This document shows positions 9,589 through 18,884 of a stretch of 64,000 bases of DNA, piece after piece. The notes below the pieces were generated by a model. The model was given only the letters and a program-made list of their open reading frames with translations, was not told the origin of the DNA and did no database searches. The number at the start of each line of letters is the position of its first letter. Positions within the stretch are counted from its first letter, which is position 1. Source of the stretch: Chloroflexota bacterium (GTDB taxonomy: Bacteria; Chloroflexota; UBA11872); NCBI GenBank assembly GCA_022821645.1, contig JAJEDE010000021.1:32947-96946 (forward strand), in the 5' to 3' direction. Both the position numbers and the translations under genes were made by a program.

Positions 9589-10527
9589 GTGACGGATACA
9601 AGCCTTGAGGCTTCGCCGGAAGGCCTGACGCTCAAGAAGCTCAAGATTCCGAAGCGAATCGAGCAGCGCTATACGGCTTGGCAGGCCATTCGGCACAACT
9701 GGGGCTTTATTGCTCTGCATCTCGGCGTGCTCGCGGCGTTCATCGTGGGCGTGAGTTGGCCGGCAGTCGTGGCCTGCCTCGGCTTCTACTGGATGCGCGT
9801 CTTTTTCATTACGGGCTTCTACCACCGCTATTTCTCTCACCGCACGTTTCAGACCACCCGGGTTTTTCAGGCTGTCATGGCGCTGCTGGGCACATTGGGA
9901 ATTCAAAAGGGTCCCTTGTGGTGGGCCGGCCACCATCGCTTTCATCACCGGCACTCCGACGAGGAGGAGGATGTGCACTCACCGCTCAAGGGCGGATTCT
10001 GGTGGGCGCACATCGGTTGGCTGCTGGCCTACAACCGCGACGACACCCGCTGGGAAGAGGTCAAGGACCTGGTCCGGTTCCCTGAGCTTCGCTGGCTCGA
10101 CCGGTGGTATTTCGGCAGCACGCTGCTCTACGCAGGCGGCACGATCGCGCTTGGATTCTGGCTGGAGCGGGCGTTTCCGACGACCGGCGTTACCTGGCTT
10201 CAAGTATTCGTGTGGTGTTTCCTGGTGAGCACCGTCATGCTGCTGCACACGACCTACCTCATAAACTCCGGCGCGCACATGTGGGGCAGCCGTCGTTTTC
10301 CCACGAAAGACACCAGCCGCAATAACCTCTTGCTGGCGCTGGTCACACTGGGCGAGGGCTGGCACAACAACCACCACCGCTACCCCGGCTCCGAGCGCAA
10401 CGGCTTCTTCTGGTGGGAAATCGACGTGACCCACTACCTGCTCACCATGTTGAGTTGGACCGGGTTAATCTGGGACTTGCGACGACCGCCGGCGCACGTC
10501 TATGACGAAGGTGCCCGCACAGTCTGA
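9589..10527 (+). CDS. Fatty acid (acyl-CoA delta-9 type) desaturase
   Basis: 312 residues from the GTG at 9589, with a GGGGGG run 11 bases upstream; the same frame is open to 9427 but that part is not desaturase-like. The three histidine boxes of di-iron membrane desaturases are present: HRYFSH, HHRFHH and HNNHH. Hydrophobic pairs lie between them. It inserts a cis double bond into acyl chains using O2, so aerobic or microaerobic life is implied. Follows cfa and precedes a TIGR01777 epimerase. Confidence 0.92.
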   Translation: MTDTSLEASPEGLTLKKLKIPKRIEQRYTAWQAIRHNWGFIALHLGVLAAFIVGVSWPAVVACLGFYWMRVFFITGFYHRYFSHRTFQTTRVFQAVMALLGTLGIQKGPLWWAGHHRFHHRHSDEEEDVHSPLKGGFWWAHIGWLLAYNRDDTRWEEVKDLVRFPELRWLDRWYFGSTLLYAGGTIALGFWLERAFPTTGVTWLQVFVWCFLVSTVMLLHTTYLINSGAHMWGSRRFPTKDTSRNNLLLALVTLGEGWHNNHHRYPGSERNGFFWWEIDVTHYLLTMLSWTGLIWDLRRPPAHVYDEGARTV

Positions 10528-10543
10528 TTGTGAGTTGACATAA

Positions 10544-11452
10544 ATGCGTGTCGCCGTCAGCGGCTCGACCGGACTGATCGGGGCGGCGCTCGTGGCGAAT
10601 CTGCACGCTGACGGTCACGAAGTCGTTCGCTTGGTACGACCCGCCACCAAAACCGTGCAGCCGGGTGACATTCGCTGGGATCCGCAGTCCGGCGAAATAG
10701 ACCAGTCCGGGCTGGAAGGCACGGATGCCGTGGTGCATCTGGCCGGTGAGACGATCAGCGCGTTGCGGTGGACGAATGACAAGCGACGCCGAATCCGCGA
10801 AAGCCGCGTGCGCGGAACCGACCTGTTGGCGCGCGCCATTGCGGGCTTGTCGCGAAAGCCCGAAGTTCTCGTTTGCGCTGGCGCGACTGGCTATTACGGT
10901 GACCGCGGCGACGAAGTACTGGATGAGGAAAGCCCACCAGGGCAGGGATTCCTCCCGGGTGTGTCCGTCGAATGGGAAGCCGCATCCCGGCCCGCCACCG
11001 AGACAGGAATCCGGGTTGCCATTGCTCGATTGGCGCCGGTAATCGATGCCCGATCGCCCGTCGTGGCGCGAATGCGGCTGCCCGTGATGCTCGGGCTTGG
11101 CGGTTGGTTTGGGTCCGGCCGGCATTACTGGCCCTGGGTTGATCTTGCGGATGTGGTCGGCGCTATCCGTCTGGCGCTTGCGCGGGAGACGCTGAGCGGA
11201 CCCGTTGTCGTGGCGGCACCGGAAACTGTGACCAACCGAGAATTCGTACAGACCATGGCCCGCGAGTTGCGACGCCCGGCGATTCTTCCGATACCCTCGC
11301 CGATCCTTCGCGCGGCGCTTGGCGATTTTGCGCGGGAAGCGCTGCTCTCCAGCCAACGGGTCGTCCCGCGCAAGCTCCTGGACATTGGCTATGAGTTCCG
11401 GCAGCCCCAACTCGCTCCGGCGCTTCGCGCAGCGCTTCGACCGGACGACTAG
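10544..11452 (+). CDS. TIGR01777 family epimerase (extended SDR, YfcH-like)
   Basis: 302 residues. The N-terminus MRVAVSGSTGLIGAAL carries the GxxGxxG nucleotide-binding loop; HLAGETISALRW and VCAGATGYYGDRGDEVLDE are typical of the TIGR01777/YfcH group, and the C-terminus is the DUF1731-like tail. The precise reaction of the family is not established. It starts 16 bases after the desaturase, so it is probably co-transcribed with the lipid genes. Confidence 0.88.
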   Translation: MRVAVSGSTGLIGAALVANLHADGHEVVRLVRPATKTVQPGDIRWDPQSGEIDQSGLEGTDAVVHLAGETISALRWTNDKRRRIRESRVRGTDLLARAIAGLSRKPEVLVCAGATGYYGDRGDEVLDEESPPGQGFLPGVSVEWEAASRPATETGIRVAIARLAPVIDARSPVVARMRLPVMLGLGGWFGSGRHYWPWVDLADVVGAIRLALARETLSGPVVVAAPETVTNREFVQTMARELRRPAILPIPSPILRAALGDFAREALLSSQRVVPRKLLDIGYEFRQPQLAPALRAALRPDD

Positions 11453-11496
11453 CGGCGGCTGTCCATGACGCGCTACTGCCCTCAGGCGCTGCTCTA

Positions 11497-13965
11497 GTGT
11501 TCGGACAGATTCGGTGGCCGGCGCGTCAGTTGATCCGACCGGCAAAGGCGGTCAGGCGTTTTCGCGTTGGCGTCGCAACTATCGCTGTCATCGCGCTGCT
11601 CGCGATTCCGTCAACGGCGACCGCGTCCGCTCCCGCAAGCTTTCCGCTTCAGCAAGGCTTCTTCTATACGCAGACCGGCGGTGGGAGTGGTCTTGGTTAC
11701 GCGGTCGTCGATGACCGCAACGCTCAGTTCTGGACCGCCTACGAGGAATTCGGAGGTCATGAAACTCTTGGTTTTCCGATTTCGCAGCCCTGGCACGAAG
11801 CGCCGTTCGTCTACCAGGCGTTTCAACGGGCCGTGCTTCAGGCAGGCCCCGACGGCGAAGTTCGCCCAACCAACATCTATGACGTGATGTCCGCGGCGGG
11901 GCATGATCGTTGGCTGCTTGACTTCAAGGGCGTGCCGCCAGGCAGGCAGTTGCCAACCGACGCCGGTCCACTAGCTCGCCTTGAAGCGCTGGCCGTCGCC
12001 CCGGAAATCACCGACTTCTGGCGAGCCGCCCCGGACGCTCTTTCTCGATTCGGACTGCCGCTGGGATACACGTCCACACCGGATGGAGGCGTGCTGCGAT
12101 CCCAGCGAGCCGTCCTGCGCCTGCACAACGGGCAGGTTCGGCTGGCTCCGGCCGGCGACCACTTCAAACAGGCCGGGATGATTCCCTCGGGGGCGACCAT
12201 ACCGGTGGCCCCGCCGCACATTCCGCGACGACTGGTGGAAGCCCACAGTCCGCTGGTGACCAGCGTGGCCTTTGATCCATCAGGTTCCACGTTCGTTACC
12301 GGTGGTTTTGACCGTCGGGTCGTGATCTGGGACCGCGCGACCCTGACGCCGATCCATGAACTAGAGGGCCACTACGACGGCATCTACGAAGTCGCCTTCT
12401 CGCCCGACGGCTCGCTGGTCGCCAGCGCGTCGGAGGACGACACCGTACGGCTCTGGGATTCGCGCTCGGGCGAGCAGGTACAGGTGCTCCAGGCTGACGA
12501 GCGGTGGTTTACGAGCGTCGCGTTCAGTCCGGACGGATCACGGGTAGCTGCGACGACCTACGCCGCGGCCCATGTGTGGAATGTGGCGACCGGTGAGCAT
12601 TTTGCCGAGTTCGACGACATTGACGCTTGGTCAAATGGCGTCGCCTTCACACCTGACGGCGGAGGCCTGATTACCTCCGGTTGGGCCCGGGCGGATATCT
12701 GGGACATGGCAACGGGCGAGCGCCGGCTCGAGTTCGTCGACCAGCACTCGCGGGCCGTGCTATCCCTGGCCATCAGTCCCGATGGCACGCGCCTGGCAAC
12801 TGGCGCCGACGACAACACGGCGGTGCTGTGGGATGCAACTAACGGATCGGCGCTGGCCACGCTCGCTGGACATAGCGACTCCGTCTGGCAGGTGGCCTTC
12901 AGCCCGGACGGGCGTCGAATGGCCACCTCCTCTAGCGACGGAACAGTGGGTGTGTGGGATGTCGCCACCGGGAGCAGGCTGTACAGCCTGACTGGCCACA
13001 CGACTGACGTACAGGGGCTCAGCTTCAGCCCGGATGGCGAGATCCTGCTTTCCGGGAGTTGGGACGGAGACGTTGGCGTGTGGTTGACGGCGCTCTCGGA
13101 ACTGGCCGCCGAAACCGCCCTGCCCGCGCCGGTCAATGCCGTGGACTACAGTCCCCACGGTACGTCGGTTGCCGCCGCCTTGGACGACGGCTCGCTCGTG
13201 ATTGTCGGGACCGACGGTGCGATCCGCGCATCCATCGCCGCCCACGACCGGCCAGCGCGAGCCGTGGTCTATTCGCCGGACGGACATGTCGTGGCCTCCG
13301 GCGGAGACGACGGGCGGTTGCGGATTTGGGACTCATCCCAGGGGACGCTTCTAGCAGAGGCGCCAGCCGTGCCGGACAGCATCACCGCGCTGGAATTTAC
13401 GTCGGACGGTCAGATCCTGGCCGGCGACGCGCGTGGCGTCGTACGAAGGTTGGACGCGCGGAGCGGCGCCGAACTCTGGGTCGCCGCTGGACTTGCCGCT
13501 TCAGTCACATCGCTGGCCACGAATGGCGCAGGCCTTGCAGCCGCCGGCACGTTCCGTGAGGTCTTACTGCTGGATGCTGATACGGGTGTCGAGCGGTTGC
13601 GGCTGACGGGGTTCGACGACTGGATCCGGGCGATTCGCTTCGATCCGCAGGTCGCTGAAATGGCGCTGGCGGACGGCGACACGATCAAGATCCTGGCAAG
13701 CGGCTCCAACAGTCTGCTGCGAGAGATCGAGCCGGAGGCGGGGCTCATTACGTCGTTGGCCTATCAGCCGCACGGCGACGAGCTGGCCATTGGTGCCTAT
13801 CAACGCGCATTCCTGCGCGATCCGACCGGCAGCATCGAGCTCGGTCGTGCCATCGACGCCCATATCGACTGGATCCGAGCGCTCGCCTACAGCCCCGACG
13901 GCGCGCTGCTGGCCACGGTAGGGGACGACCGAGACCTGCGTTTCTGGATCACCCGCGCGGACTGA
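11497..13965 (+). CDS. Secreted WD40-repeat protein with N-terminal FW..FG.P module
   Basis: 822 residues, GTG start. A signal peptide (hydrophobic VGVATIAVIALLAIP, residues 25-39) is followed by two copies of a module with aromatic FW, a Gly pair and (L/F)GFP or FGLP (residues about 45-125 and 165-210), seen often in Chloroflexota exported proteins. From residue 245 to the end there are roughly 12-14 WD40 repeats (FSPDG followed by WD about 20 residues later), enough for two propellers. Likely an extracytoplasmic binding scaffold; the ligand is unknown. Confidence 0.85.
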   Translation: MFGQIRWPARQLIRPAKAVRRFRVGVATIAVIALLAIPSTATASAPASFPLQQGFFYTQTGGGSGLGYAVVDDRNAQFWTAYEEFGGHETLGFPISQPWHEAPFVYQAFQRAVLQAGPDGEVRPTNIYDVMSAAGHDRWLLDFKGVPPGRQLPTDAGPLARLEALAVAPEITDFWRAAPDALSRFGLPLGYTSTPDGGVLRSQRAVLRLHNGQVRLAPAGDHFKQAGMIPSGATIPVAPPHIPRRLVEAHSPLVTSVAFDPSGSTFVTGGFDRRVVIWDRATLTPIHELEGHYDGIYEVAFSPDGSLVASASEDDTVRLWDSRSGEQVQVLQADERWFTSVAFSPDGSRVAATTYAAAHVWNVATGEHFAEFDDIDAWSNGVAFTPDGGGLITSGWARADIWDMATGERRLEFVDQHSRAVLSLAISPDGTRLATGADDNTAVLWDATNGSALATLAGHSDSVWQVAFSPDGRRMATSSSDGTVGVWDVATGSRLYSLTGHTTDVQGLSFSPDGEILLSGSWDGDVGVWLTALSELAAETALPAPVNAVDYSPHGTSVAAALDDGSLVIVGTDGAIRASIAAHDRPARAVVYSPDGHVVASGGDDGRLRIWDSSQGTLLAEAPAVPDSITALEFTSDGQILAGDARGVVRRLDARSGAELWVAAGLAASVTSLATNGAGLAAAGTFREVLLLDADTGVERLRLTGFDDWIRAIRFDPQVAEMALADGDTIKILASGSNSLLREIEPEAGLITSLAYQPHGDELAIGAYQRAFLRDPTGSIELGRAIDAHIDWIRALAYSPDGALLATVGDDRDLRFWITRAD

Positions 13966-13992
13966 CCGCACCCGATCGACGGACTAGAGCAG

Positions 13993-15189
13993 ATCGACAT
14001 CTGGCTGACGGTCGTCACAGGTTTAGCGGCTGCCGCTGCCGGCGCGTGGATCTGGTTGCTGCTCCGTCGCGGATGGTATTGGCGAACCGACGTGCGACTC
14101 CCGGAATCGCCACCGCGATTGAAGCCGGACCGCTGGCCTGCCGTGACCGTGGTAGTGCCTGCGCGCAATGAAGCGGCAGTGCTTCCGTCCACGCTGCCCA
14201 CGCTGCTGGACCAGGACTATCCCGGCCGCTTCGAGATCGTCGTGGTGGACGACTCCAGCACTGACGGTACCGCGAACGTTGCCTCAGGCCTTGGCGCCGG
14301 ATCCACCGGCCCAGGAGTACACGTCGTCGCGGCCTCTCCGCTTCACGAAGGATGGGCCGGCAAGGTCTGGGCCATGCACACCGGGGCAACGTCCGACCCG
14401 GCCCGACGCTGCGACTACATCCTCCTGACGGACGCCGACATCGCGCATCCACCCGACCTCGTGCGGCGCCTGGTTGGCATGGCCGAACGCCGCGATCTGG
14501 ACCTGGCATCGGTAATGGCCCACCTGCGCGCGGTCACGCCCTTCGAGCGACTGCTGGTGCCGGCATTCGTGTACTTCTTTGGACTGCTCTACCCCTTCCG
14601 TTGGTCGAACAACCCTTGGAGCCGGACGGCCGCCGCCGCCGGCGGGTGTGTGCTGGTCAAACGGCGCGCGCTCGATCGGATCGGCGGTTTCGAATCAATC
14701 CGCGGCAAGATCATCGACGACTGCGCCCTGGCCGCCCGCATCAAGCAGGCTGGCGGCCAAACCTGGCTCGGACTGGGACGCGACGTCCGCAGCGTGCGCG
14801 GCTACGCCGGACTATCCGGCGTCTGGCACGTCGTGGCGCGCACGGCCTACACCCAGCTGGCCTACTCGCCCGTGCGACTCCTGGGCACCGTCGTTGCTCT
14901 GCTCCTGGCCTTCGCGGCGCCGCCGATCGCGGTCGTTGGCGCGGGCCTCGGGCTCCTGACCGAAGCCGCCCTGCAGCCGTCGTTGGCGGCACTCGCACTT
15001 GGAGTCCTTGGATGGGGCCTCATGACCTTTAGCTACCTACCGATGACCCGCTGGTACGGCGGCCCGGCGCTGCTCGCCGTCACGCTGCCGCTCTCCGCTG
15101 TCGTCTACGTCGCCATGACGCTGGACTCGGCGCGGCGGCACTATGCCGGCGTTGGCGGCGGCTGGAAGGGACGAACCTACGGTCGCTAG
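13993..15189 (+). CDS. hpnB: HpnB-like membrane glycosyltransferase (GT2), no canonical start
   Basis: GT2 enzyme with VTVVVPARNE, VVDDSSTDGT, LLTDADI and CVLVKRRALDRIGGF, and C-terminal membrane segments, the layout of hopanoid-associated HpnB. The first usual start codon in frame is a TTG at 14056, but the frame upstream (from 13966) encodes DIWLTVVTGLAAAAGAWIW, an N-terminal membrane segment expected in HpnB. No ATG, GTG or TTG is available there; ATC at 13993 or 13999, or CTG at 14005, would have to serve. If the TTG is used, that helix is lost. No other hopanoid gene is in the window, so a hopanoid role is only suggested. Confidence 0.82.
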   Translation: MDIWLTVVTGLAAAAAGAWIWLLLRRGWYWRTDVRLPESPPRLKPDRWPAVTVVVPARNEAAVLPSTLPTLLDQDYPGRFEIVVVDDSSTDGTANVASGLGAGSTGPGVHVVAASPLHEGWAGKVWAMHTGATSDPARRCDYILLTDADIAHPPDLVRRLVGMAERRDLDLASVMAHLRAVTPFERLLVPAFVYFFGLLYPFRWSNNPWSRTAAAAGGCVLVKRRALDRIGGFESIRGKIIDDCALAARIKQAGGQTWLGLGRDVRSVRGYAGLSGVWHVVARTAYTQLAYSPVRLLGTVVALLLAFAAPPIAVVGAGLGLLTEAALQPSLAALALGVLGWGLMTFSYLPMTRWYGGPALLAVTLPLSAVVYVAMTLDSARRHYAGVGGGWKGRTYGR

Positions 15190-15327
15190 TGGAGCGAAGA
15201 TCGAGCGGTTGACCACTGGCCAACCTAGTGACCACACCAATAATCGAGCGAGCAGGCACTCACCCCGGATAGTCGACGCTAGATGTCCGGTCTAGACTGC
15301 CGCGGCTGCCCCGGTGGAGCACACCCC

Positions 15328-16557
15328 ATGCAGATCGATCCCGGGCAACTCCTGGACGACGGCTTCGTGATTCTGAAGAACGTCGTTCCGCCCGAACGGT
15401 TGGACGAGCTGCGGGCCAGCTTCGAAACGCTGGTGGACCGGCAGCAGGCAAATTGGGCACGCGATCCCGACGACCCGGGCTGCTTCGCCTACGCGGCCAA
15501 GCAGCCTCGCCTCGCGTTTCAGACCGTCATAGATGCGGCGACGGCCAACACGGTGGAGTTTTGTCTCCATGAACACACGCTCGGTGTAAGCCGGCAGGCG
15601 CTCGGCACCCGCGACGTTGGGCTGAAGCAGATGATTCTGCTGTGCAACCCGGAGACCGCGTATGGACCGGATCTGTGGCATCGCGATGTAAGTCACGGGC
15701 CAACAAACAACGCTCCCCTGGCGGGTCTACAGGCCGACATGCTGGCCAACGGTCCAAGCTCCGTGCAGTGGAACATTCCGCTGTACGACGATGATGTGCT
15801 GTGGGTCGTCCCCGGCAGTCATCGCCGTCTGAACACGGCACGGGAGAACCAGGAGCTCCTGAACGACCCCCGCGCCAAGCTGTCTGACTGTAGGCAGGTC
15901 AGGCTCAAGGCCGGCGATGGGGTGATCTACATCAACACCATCCTGCATTGGCCCAGCAACTACAGCACTAGGCTGCGGCGCATCATCCATCTCAGGTACA
16001 CCTCATTCGGCGGTCAGCTCTATCCGTACGGCTCCCGCTTCCTTTGGGAACCGGGATTCGTCAAGCATCTGTCGCCGGAGGGACAAGCGGGCTTCCGCCG
16101 GTTCATTGAACTGGCTGAACGCGAGGACGATCGGATCGAGGCCTTCTATCGCGCGATTCTCGACCAGGATCCGGAGGCATTCCGCCAAGCGCTGGCCCTG
16201 CTGCATCCAGGCCAAACCGGGCGGATGGTCTGCGTGGTCCTCCTGTCCAAACTGGCTCGCCGGATCGGCGCACTGAAGCGCCCGGAACTAGCCAACCTGC
16301 CGGAACGCGAGCGCGCGTCGGCCGTAGGTGAGCAAACCTTCAGCATCGGCAATCTCGAGGCCCTGGCCCGGCGCTTCACCCCCGCCGAAACGAAGCTGCT
16401 CGGACAGCGCTTCGCACCGCTGGATTCCCGGCTCCAAACGGAGACCGAGCACTTCGTGCCAAGTCTCGCGAGCAAACCTTCCCGCTGGGCGCAAGAGCAC
16501 ATGCCCGCCGACTTTGACCTGGACGACTTCATCGCCAGCTGGAGCCAAGCCGCCTAG
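15328..16557 (+). CDS. Phytanoyl-CoA dioxygenase (PhyH) family protein
   Basis: 409 residues from the ATG at 15328, preceded by GGTGGAG at eight bases; an in-frame ATG at 15283 is less well placed. Fe(II)/2-oxoglutarate oxygenase family: LDDGFVILKNVVPPERLDEL is the PhyH opening, WHRDVSHG gives the HxD iron ligands and a later His in the C-terminal part of the core completes the site; PGSHRR is the usual loop. About 150 extra residues follow the core. The substrate is unknown. Confidence 0.85.
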   Translation: MQIDPGQLLDDGFVILKNVVPPERLDELRASFETLVDRQQANWARDPDDPGCFAYAAKQPRLAFQTVIDAATANTVEFCLHEHTLGVSRQALGTRDVGLKQMILLCNPETAYGPDLWHRDVSHGPTNNAPLAGLQADMLANGPSSVQWNIPLYDDDVLWVVPGSHRRLNTARENQELLNDPRAKLSDCRQVRLKAGDGVIYINTILHWPSNYSTRLRRIIHLRYTSFGGQLYPYGSRFLWEPGFVKHLSPEGQAGFRRFIELAEREDDRIEAFYRAILDQDPEAFRQALALLHPGQTGRMVCVVLLSKLARRIGALKRPELANLPERERASAVGEQTFSIGNLEALARRFTPAETKLLGQRFAPLDSRLQTETEHFVPSLASKPSRWAQEHMPADFDLDDFIASWSQAA

Positions 16558-16608
16558 GTCTAACGCAGACAACTTTGGATGGCGCCTTCGCGTAGCAAGT
16601 CTGGATGC

Positions 16609-16685
16609 TGGTCGGGGCGGCCGGATTTGAACCGGCGACCTCCTGACCCCCAGTCAGGTGCGCTACCAGCCTGCGCCACGCCCCG
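16609..16685 (-). tRNA. tRNA-Pro (GGG anticodon), with encoded CCA
   Basis: Read on the minus strand, the acceptor arms CGGGGCG and CGCCCCG pair fully. The anticodon stem CCTGA/TCAGG encloses the loop CTGGGGG, giving anticodon GGG, and the T-loop GGTTCAAATCC is canonical. After discriminator A, the genomic bases are CCA, so the 3' end is encoded. It sits between two convergent genes and is a potential integration site, though no integrase or attachment repeat is seen. Confidence 0.95.
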
Positions 16686-16699
16686 AGTGCGCGAGTCTA

Positions 16700-17734
16700 T
16701 CAGCGAGCGTCCGAGGCAGTTCTCGGATCGTCGGTCGCCACCGCCTGCCGCAACCGCCGCTGGCGTCGCCATATGTCCCACGGCCACGACGGGCCGTTGA
16801 CATACGGACGGATGTCATCCCAGGCAATGCGCCGGCGGGCCGCCACTTGCTTTCGCTGCTTCAGCACCTCCCCCAGCGAGCGCAGCCCGGCCAGCCGCCC
16901 GCGCAACGCCGCCAGGCTCCGCTGGCGCGTCATCGTGATCGGCAGCGAGGCCAGGTCGTAAGCCACCAACAGCGGCCCGTACATCAAGAGCGCGCGCGTC
17001 GGATGGTTCTTGGCGATCGTCCAGACCTTGTTGCGACCCAGGTGAAACGTCTTGAACGGCGACTCTTCGGTTCCCGTTGCCGAGTGCGCATGCACCACCC
17101 GCGCTTCCGGCACATAGCGCGCGGTCCAGCCCAACCAACGGGCGCGCCATGCCAGGTCCACATCCTCCAGGTAGGCGAAGAACGTCGGATCGAATCCGCC
17201 AGTCTCGTCCAGCAGTGCCTTCCGATACAGCGCTGCCCCGGCGCATGCGCCGAAGATCTCTCCGGCGGTATCAACACCAACCGGCTCCGCGTTGTGCCGG
17301 TCCCACGCAATGCCCAGCACGTCCGTCACCACGCCGGCCGAATCGATGATGTTGGGATCCCGGTCCAGCACGATTCGGCTGCCGAACGACCCCGCCTCGG
17401 GATGCCTATGTGCGGCCTGAACCAGCGAGCGCAGCCAGTCTGGGTCGGGGACCGCATCGTTGTTGAGGGTTGCCACCAAGTCCGCCCGCGCCAATCCAAA
17501 CCCGATGTTGTTGGCCTCGGAGAACCCGTGATTGGACTCCAGGCGTTTCAGAACAGTTCGGGGATACGCCTCGGCAATCCACTCCGCCGTACCGTCCGTG
17601 CTGCCGTTCTCGACGACGATGGTCTCGAACCTTACGCCGGTCTGGCCTCGCAGCGCCGGTAGACAGCGCTGCAAGTGGCGCAACCCATTCCAGGTCACGA
17701 TCACCACCGAAGCTTCGGGCCGGCCGCTCACCAT
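16700..17734 (-). CDS. GT2 glycosyltransferase, rhamnosyltransferase-like
   Basis: 344 residues. N-terminal ASVVIVTWNGLRHLQRCL, VVENGSTDGT and LNNDAVPDPDWL (DxD-type metal site) define a GT-A fold GT2; GGFDPTFFAYLEDVDLAWRARWLGW is the acceptor region typical of WbbL-type dTDP-rhamnosyltransferases. The C-terminus is basic, suited to membrane association. Likely acts in cell-surface polysaccharide synthesis; donor and acceptor are unproven. Confidence 0.87.
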   Translation of the reverse strand: MVSGRPEASVVIVTWNGLRHLQRCLPALRGQTGVRFETIVVENGSTDGTAEWIAEAYPRTVLKRLESNHGFSEANNIGFGLARADLVATLNNDAVPDPDWLRSLVQAAHRHPEAGSFGSRIVLDRDPNIIDSAGVVTDVLGIAWDRHNAEPVGVDTAGEIFGACAGAALYRKALLDETGGFDPTFFAYLEDVDLAWRARWLGWTARYVPEARVVHAHSATGTEESPFKTFHLGRNKVWTIAKNHPTRALLMYGPLLVAYDLASLPITMTRQRSLAALRGRLAGLRSLGEVLKQRKQVAARRRIAWDDIRPYVNGPSWPWDIWRRQRRLRQAVATDDPRTASDAR

Positions 17735-17818
17735 GCGCGCAGTCTTTGCCTGCCGGCTGTCCCAGCGCTCAGAGACCCTTGACGGACCGCGTTTAGGATT
17801 GCGCGAACACTATTCAGC

Positions 17819-18685
17819 ATGCGGCTCGATATGCAACGGCAACTCCGGTCAATCTCTCCCACACAGCTACGCACGTACGACACCTGTCCGCTCCAGTATC
17901 GGATGCGCTACCTGGATCGGGTGCCGACCACTGACTCGCCGGCGTCACTCGTCGGTCAGGCGGTCCACGCCGCCCTGGAGCGCAACTTTCTGGAGAAACG
18001 CCACAGCGGCTACGACCTGGATCTGGATGAGGCCGCCGAGATCTACGACGACGTTTGGGACGCCAGACTTCCACCCGGAGCCGCAGCCGGACCATTGGCG
18101 GACGAGTTCGAGGAAGCCTACGCCTCAGGTCAATCGATCCTGGAGCTCTACCTGACCGAGATCGCGCCCTCGGTCATTCCACACCTGATCGAGCACCGAT
18201 TCAGGTTCGACATCCCAGGTGTCCAGGTCCAACTCGTCGGCACCGTCGACCTCATCGACCGCAACGGCGTCGTGATCGACCACAAGACCTCGTGGCGGGC
18301 CTATCCCGAGTCATATCCCGATCGGGACCTGCAACTCCAGTGCTACGCGATCGGCTACGGAGTCTTCAGGGCCGGCTCTCGGATTCGTCCAGGCAGCCTG
18401 CCCGCGCCCTTCTTCATTCCCCAGGTACGGGTCGATGTGCTGGTTCGCGAAGACCCGCCATTCGTCCAGCAGCTACATGGGACATACGGCCGCGAGGACC
18501 TCGAACAGTTCGCGGCCCGAGCAACTGAAATCGTTGTTGGCATTGAGGCGAGCCAATTCGATCCGTTCTGGCAAGCGCCGAATCGGGCCGAGGACTCTCA
18601 GGTCTGCCGCCGCTGTCCCTACGGGCAGATCTGCGACGCGTCCCTCGTGCGCGACGAGCTACTGGAGAACGGCGGCCAGGATTGA
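17819..18685 (+). CDS. RecB-family PD-(D/E)XK exonuclease with Fe-S cysteines
   Basis: 288 residues. SPTQLRTYDTCPLQYRMRYL is the AddB/Cas4-type N-terminal Cys motif; GQAVHAALE supplies the motif I His; GTVDLID and VIDHKTS give the catalytic Asp and D-x-K; QLQCYAIGY is the QxxxY motif. CRRCPYGQIC near the end supplies three more Cys, completing a likely 4Fe-4S site. Probably a DNA exonuclease in repair or recombination. No CRISPR array or helicase partner lies nearby. The 3' end overlaps the tail of secG (opposite strand) by 27 bases. Confidence 0.85.
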   Translation: MRLDMQRQLRSISPTQLRTYDTCPLQYRMRYLDRVPTTDSPASLVGQAVHAALERNFLEKRHSGYDLDLDEAAEIYDDVWDARLPPGAAAGPLADEFEEAYASGQSILELYLTEIAPSVIPHLIEHRFRFDIPGVQVQLVGTVDLIDRNGVVIDHKTSWRAYPESYPDRDLQLQCYAIGYGVFRAGSRIRPGSLPAPFFIPQVRVDVLVREDPPFVQQLHGTYGREDLEQFAARATEIVVGIEASQFDPFWQAPNRAEDSQVCRRCPYGQICDASLVRDELLENGGQD

Positions 18686-18880
18686 AACGAGGAAGAAAAG
18701 GGCCGAAGCGCCGATCGTGAAGTTAAACGTCAGCCGGTCCACCCCGCGCCTGGCATGAAAGAACGAACTGTCGCTCCCGCCCAGAGCCGAGCCCATCCCC
18801 GTGTTCCGCAACTGGATCAAAACTGCGGCAATCACGATCACGGAAAGCACCAACTGGGCAAGCTGCAAGGGCGCATTCAT
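18659..18880 (-). CDS. secG: Preprotein translocase subunit SecG
   Basis: 73 residues, start ATG at 18880, four bases after the pdxA2 stop. It shows the SecG layout: a first membrane helix (LAQLVLSVIVIAAVLIQL), a loop with GMGSALGGSDSSFFHARRGVDRLT, and a second helix at the end. SecG assists the SecYE channel. Its position at the end of a catabolic run suggests it is read from the same transcript, an unusual mixture. Confidence 0.9.
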   Translation of the reverse strand: MNAPLQLAQLVLSVIVIAAVLIQLRNTGMGSALGGSDSSFFHARRGVDRLTFNFTIGASALFFLVSILAAVLQ

Positions 18881-18884
18881 CAGA

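Noticed and set aside
8533..9978. 481-codon minus-strand frame
   Set aside because: Covers cfa and the desaturase in antisense; no motifs.
10442..11545. 367-codon minus-strand frame
   Set aside because: Antisense to the TIGR01777 epimerase; no motifs.
16609..16685. tRNA as a prophage or island attachment site
   Set aside because: No integrase and no repeated tRNA 3' end found nearby.
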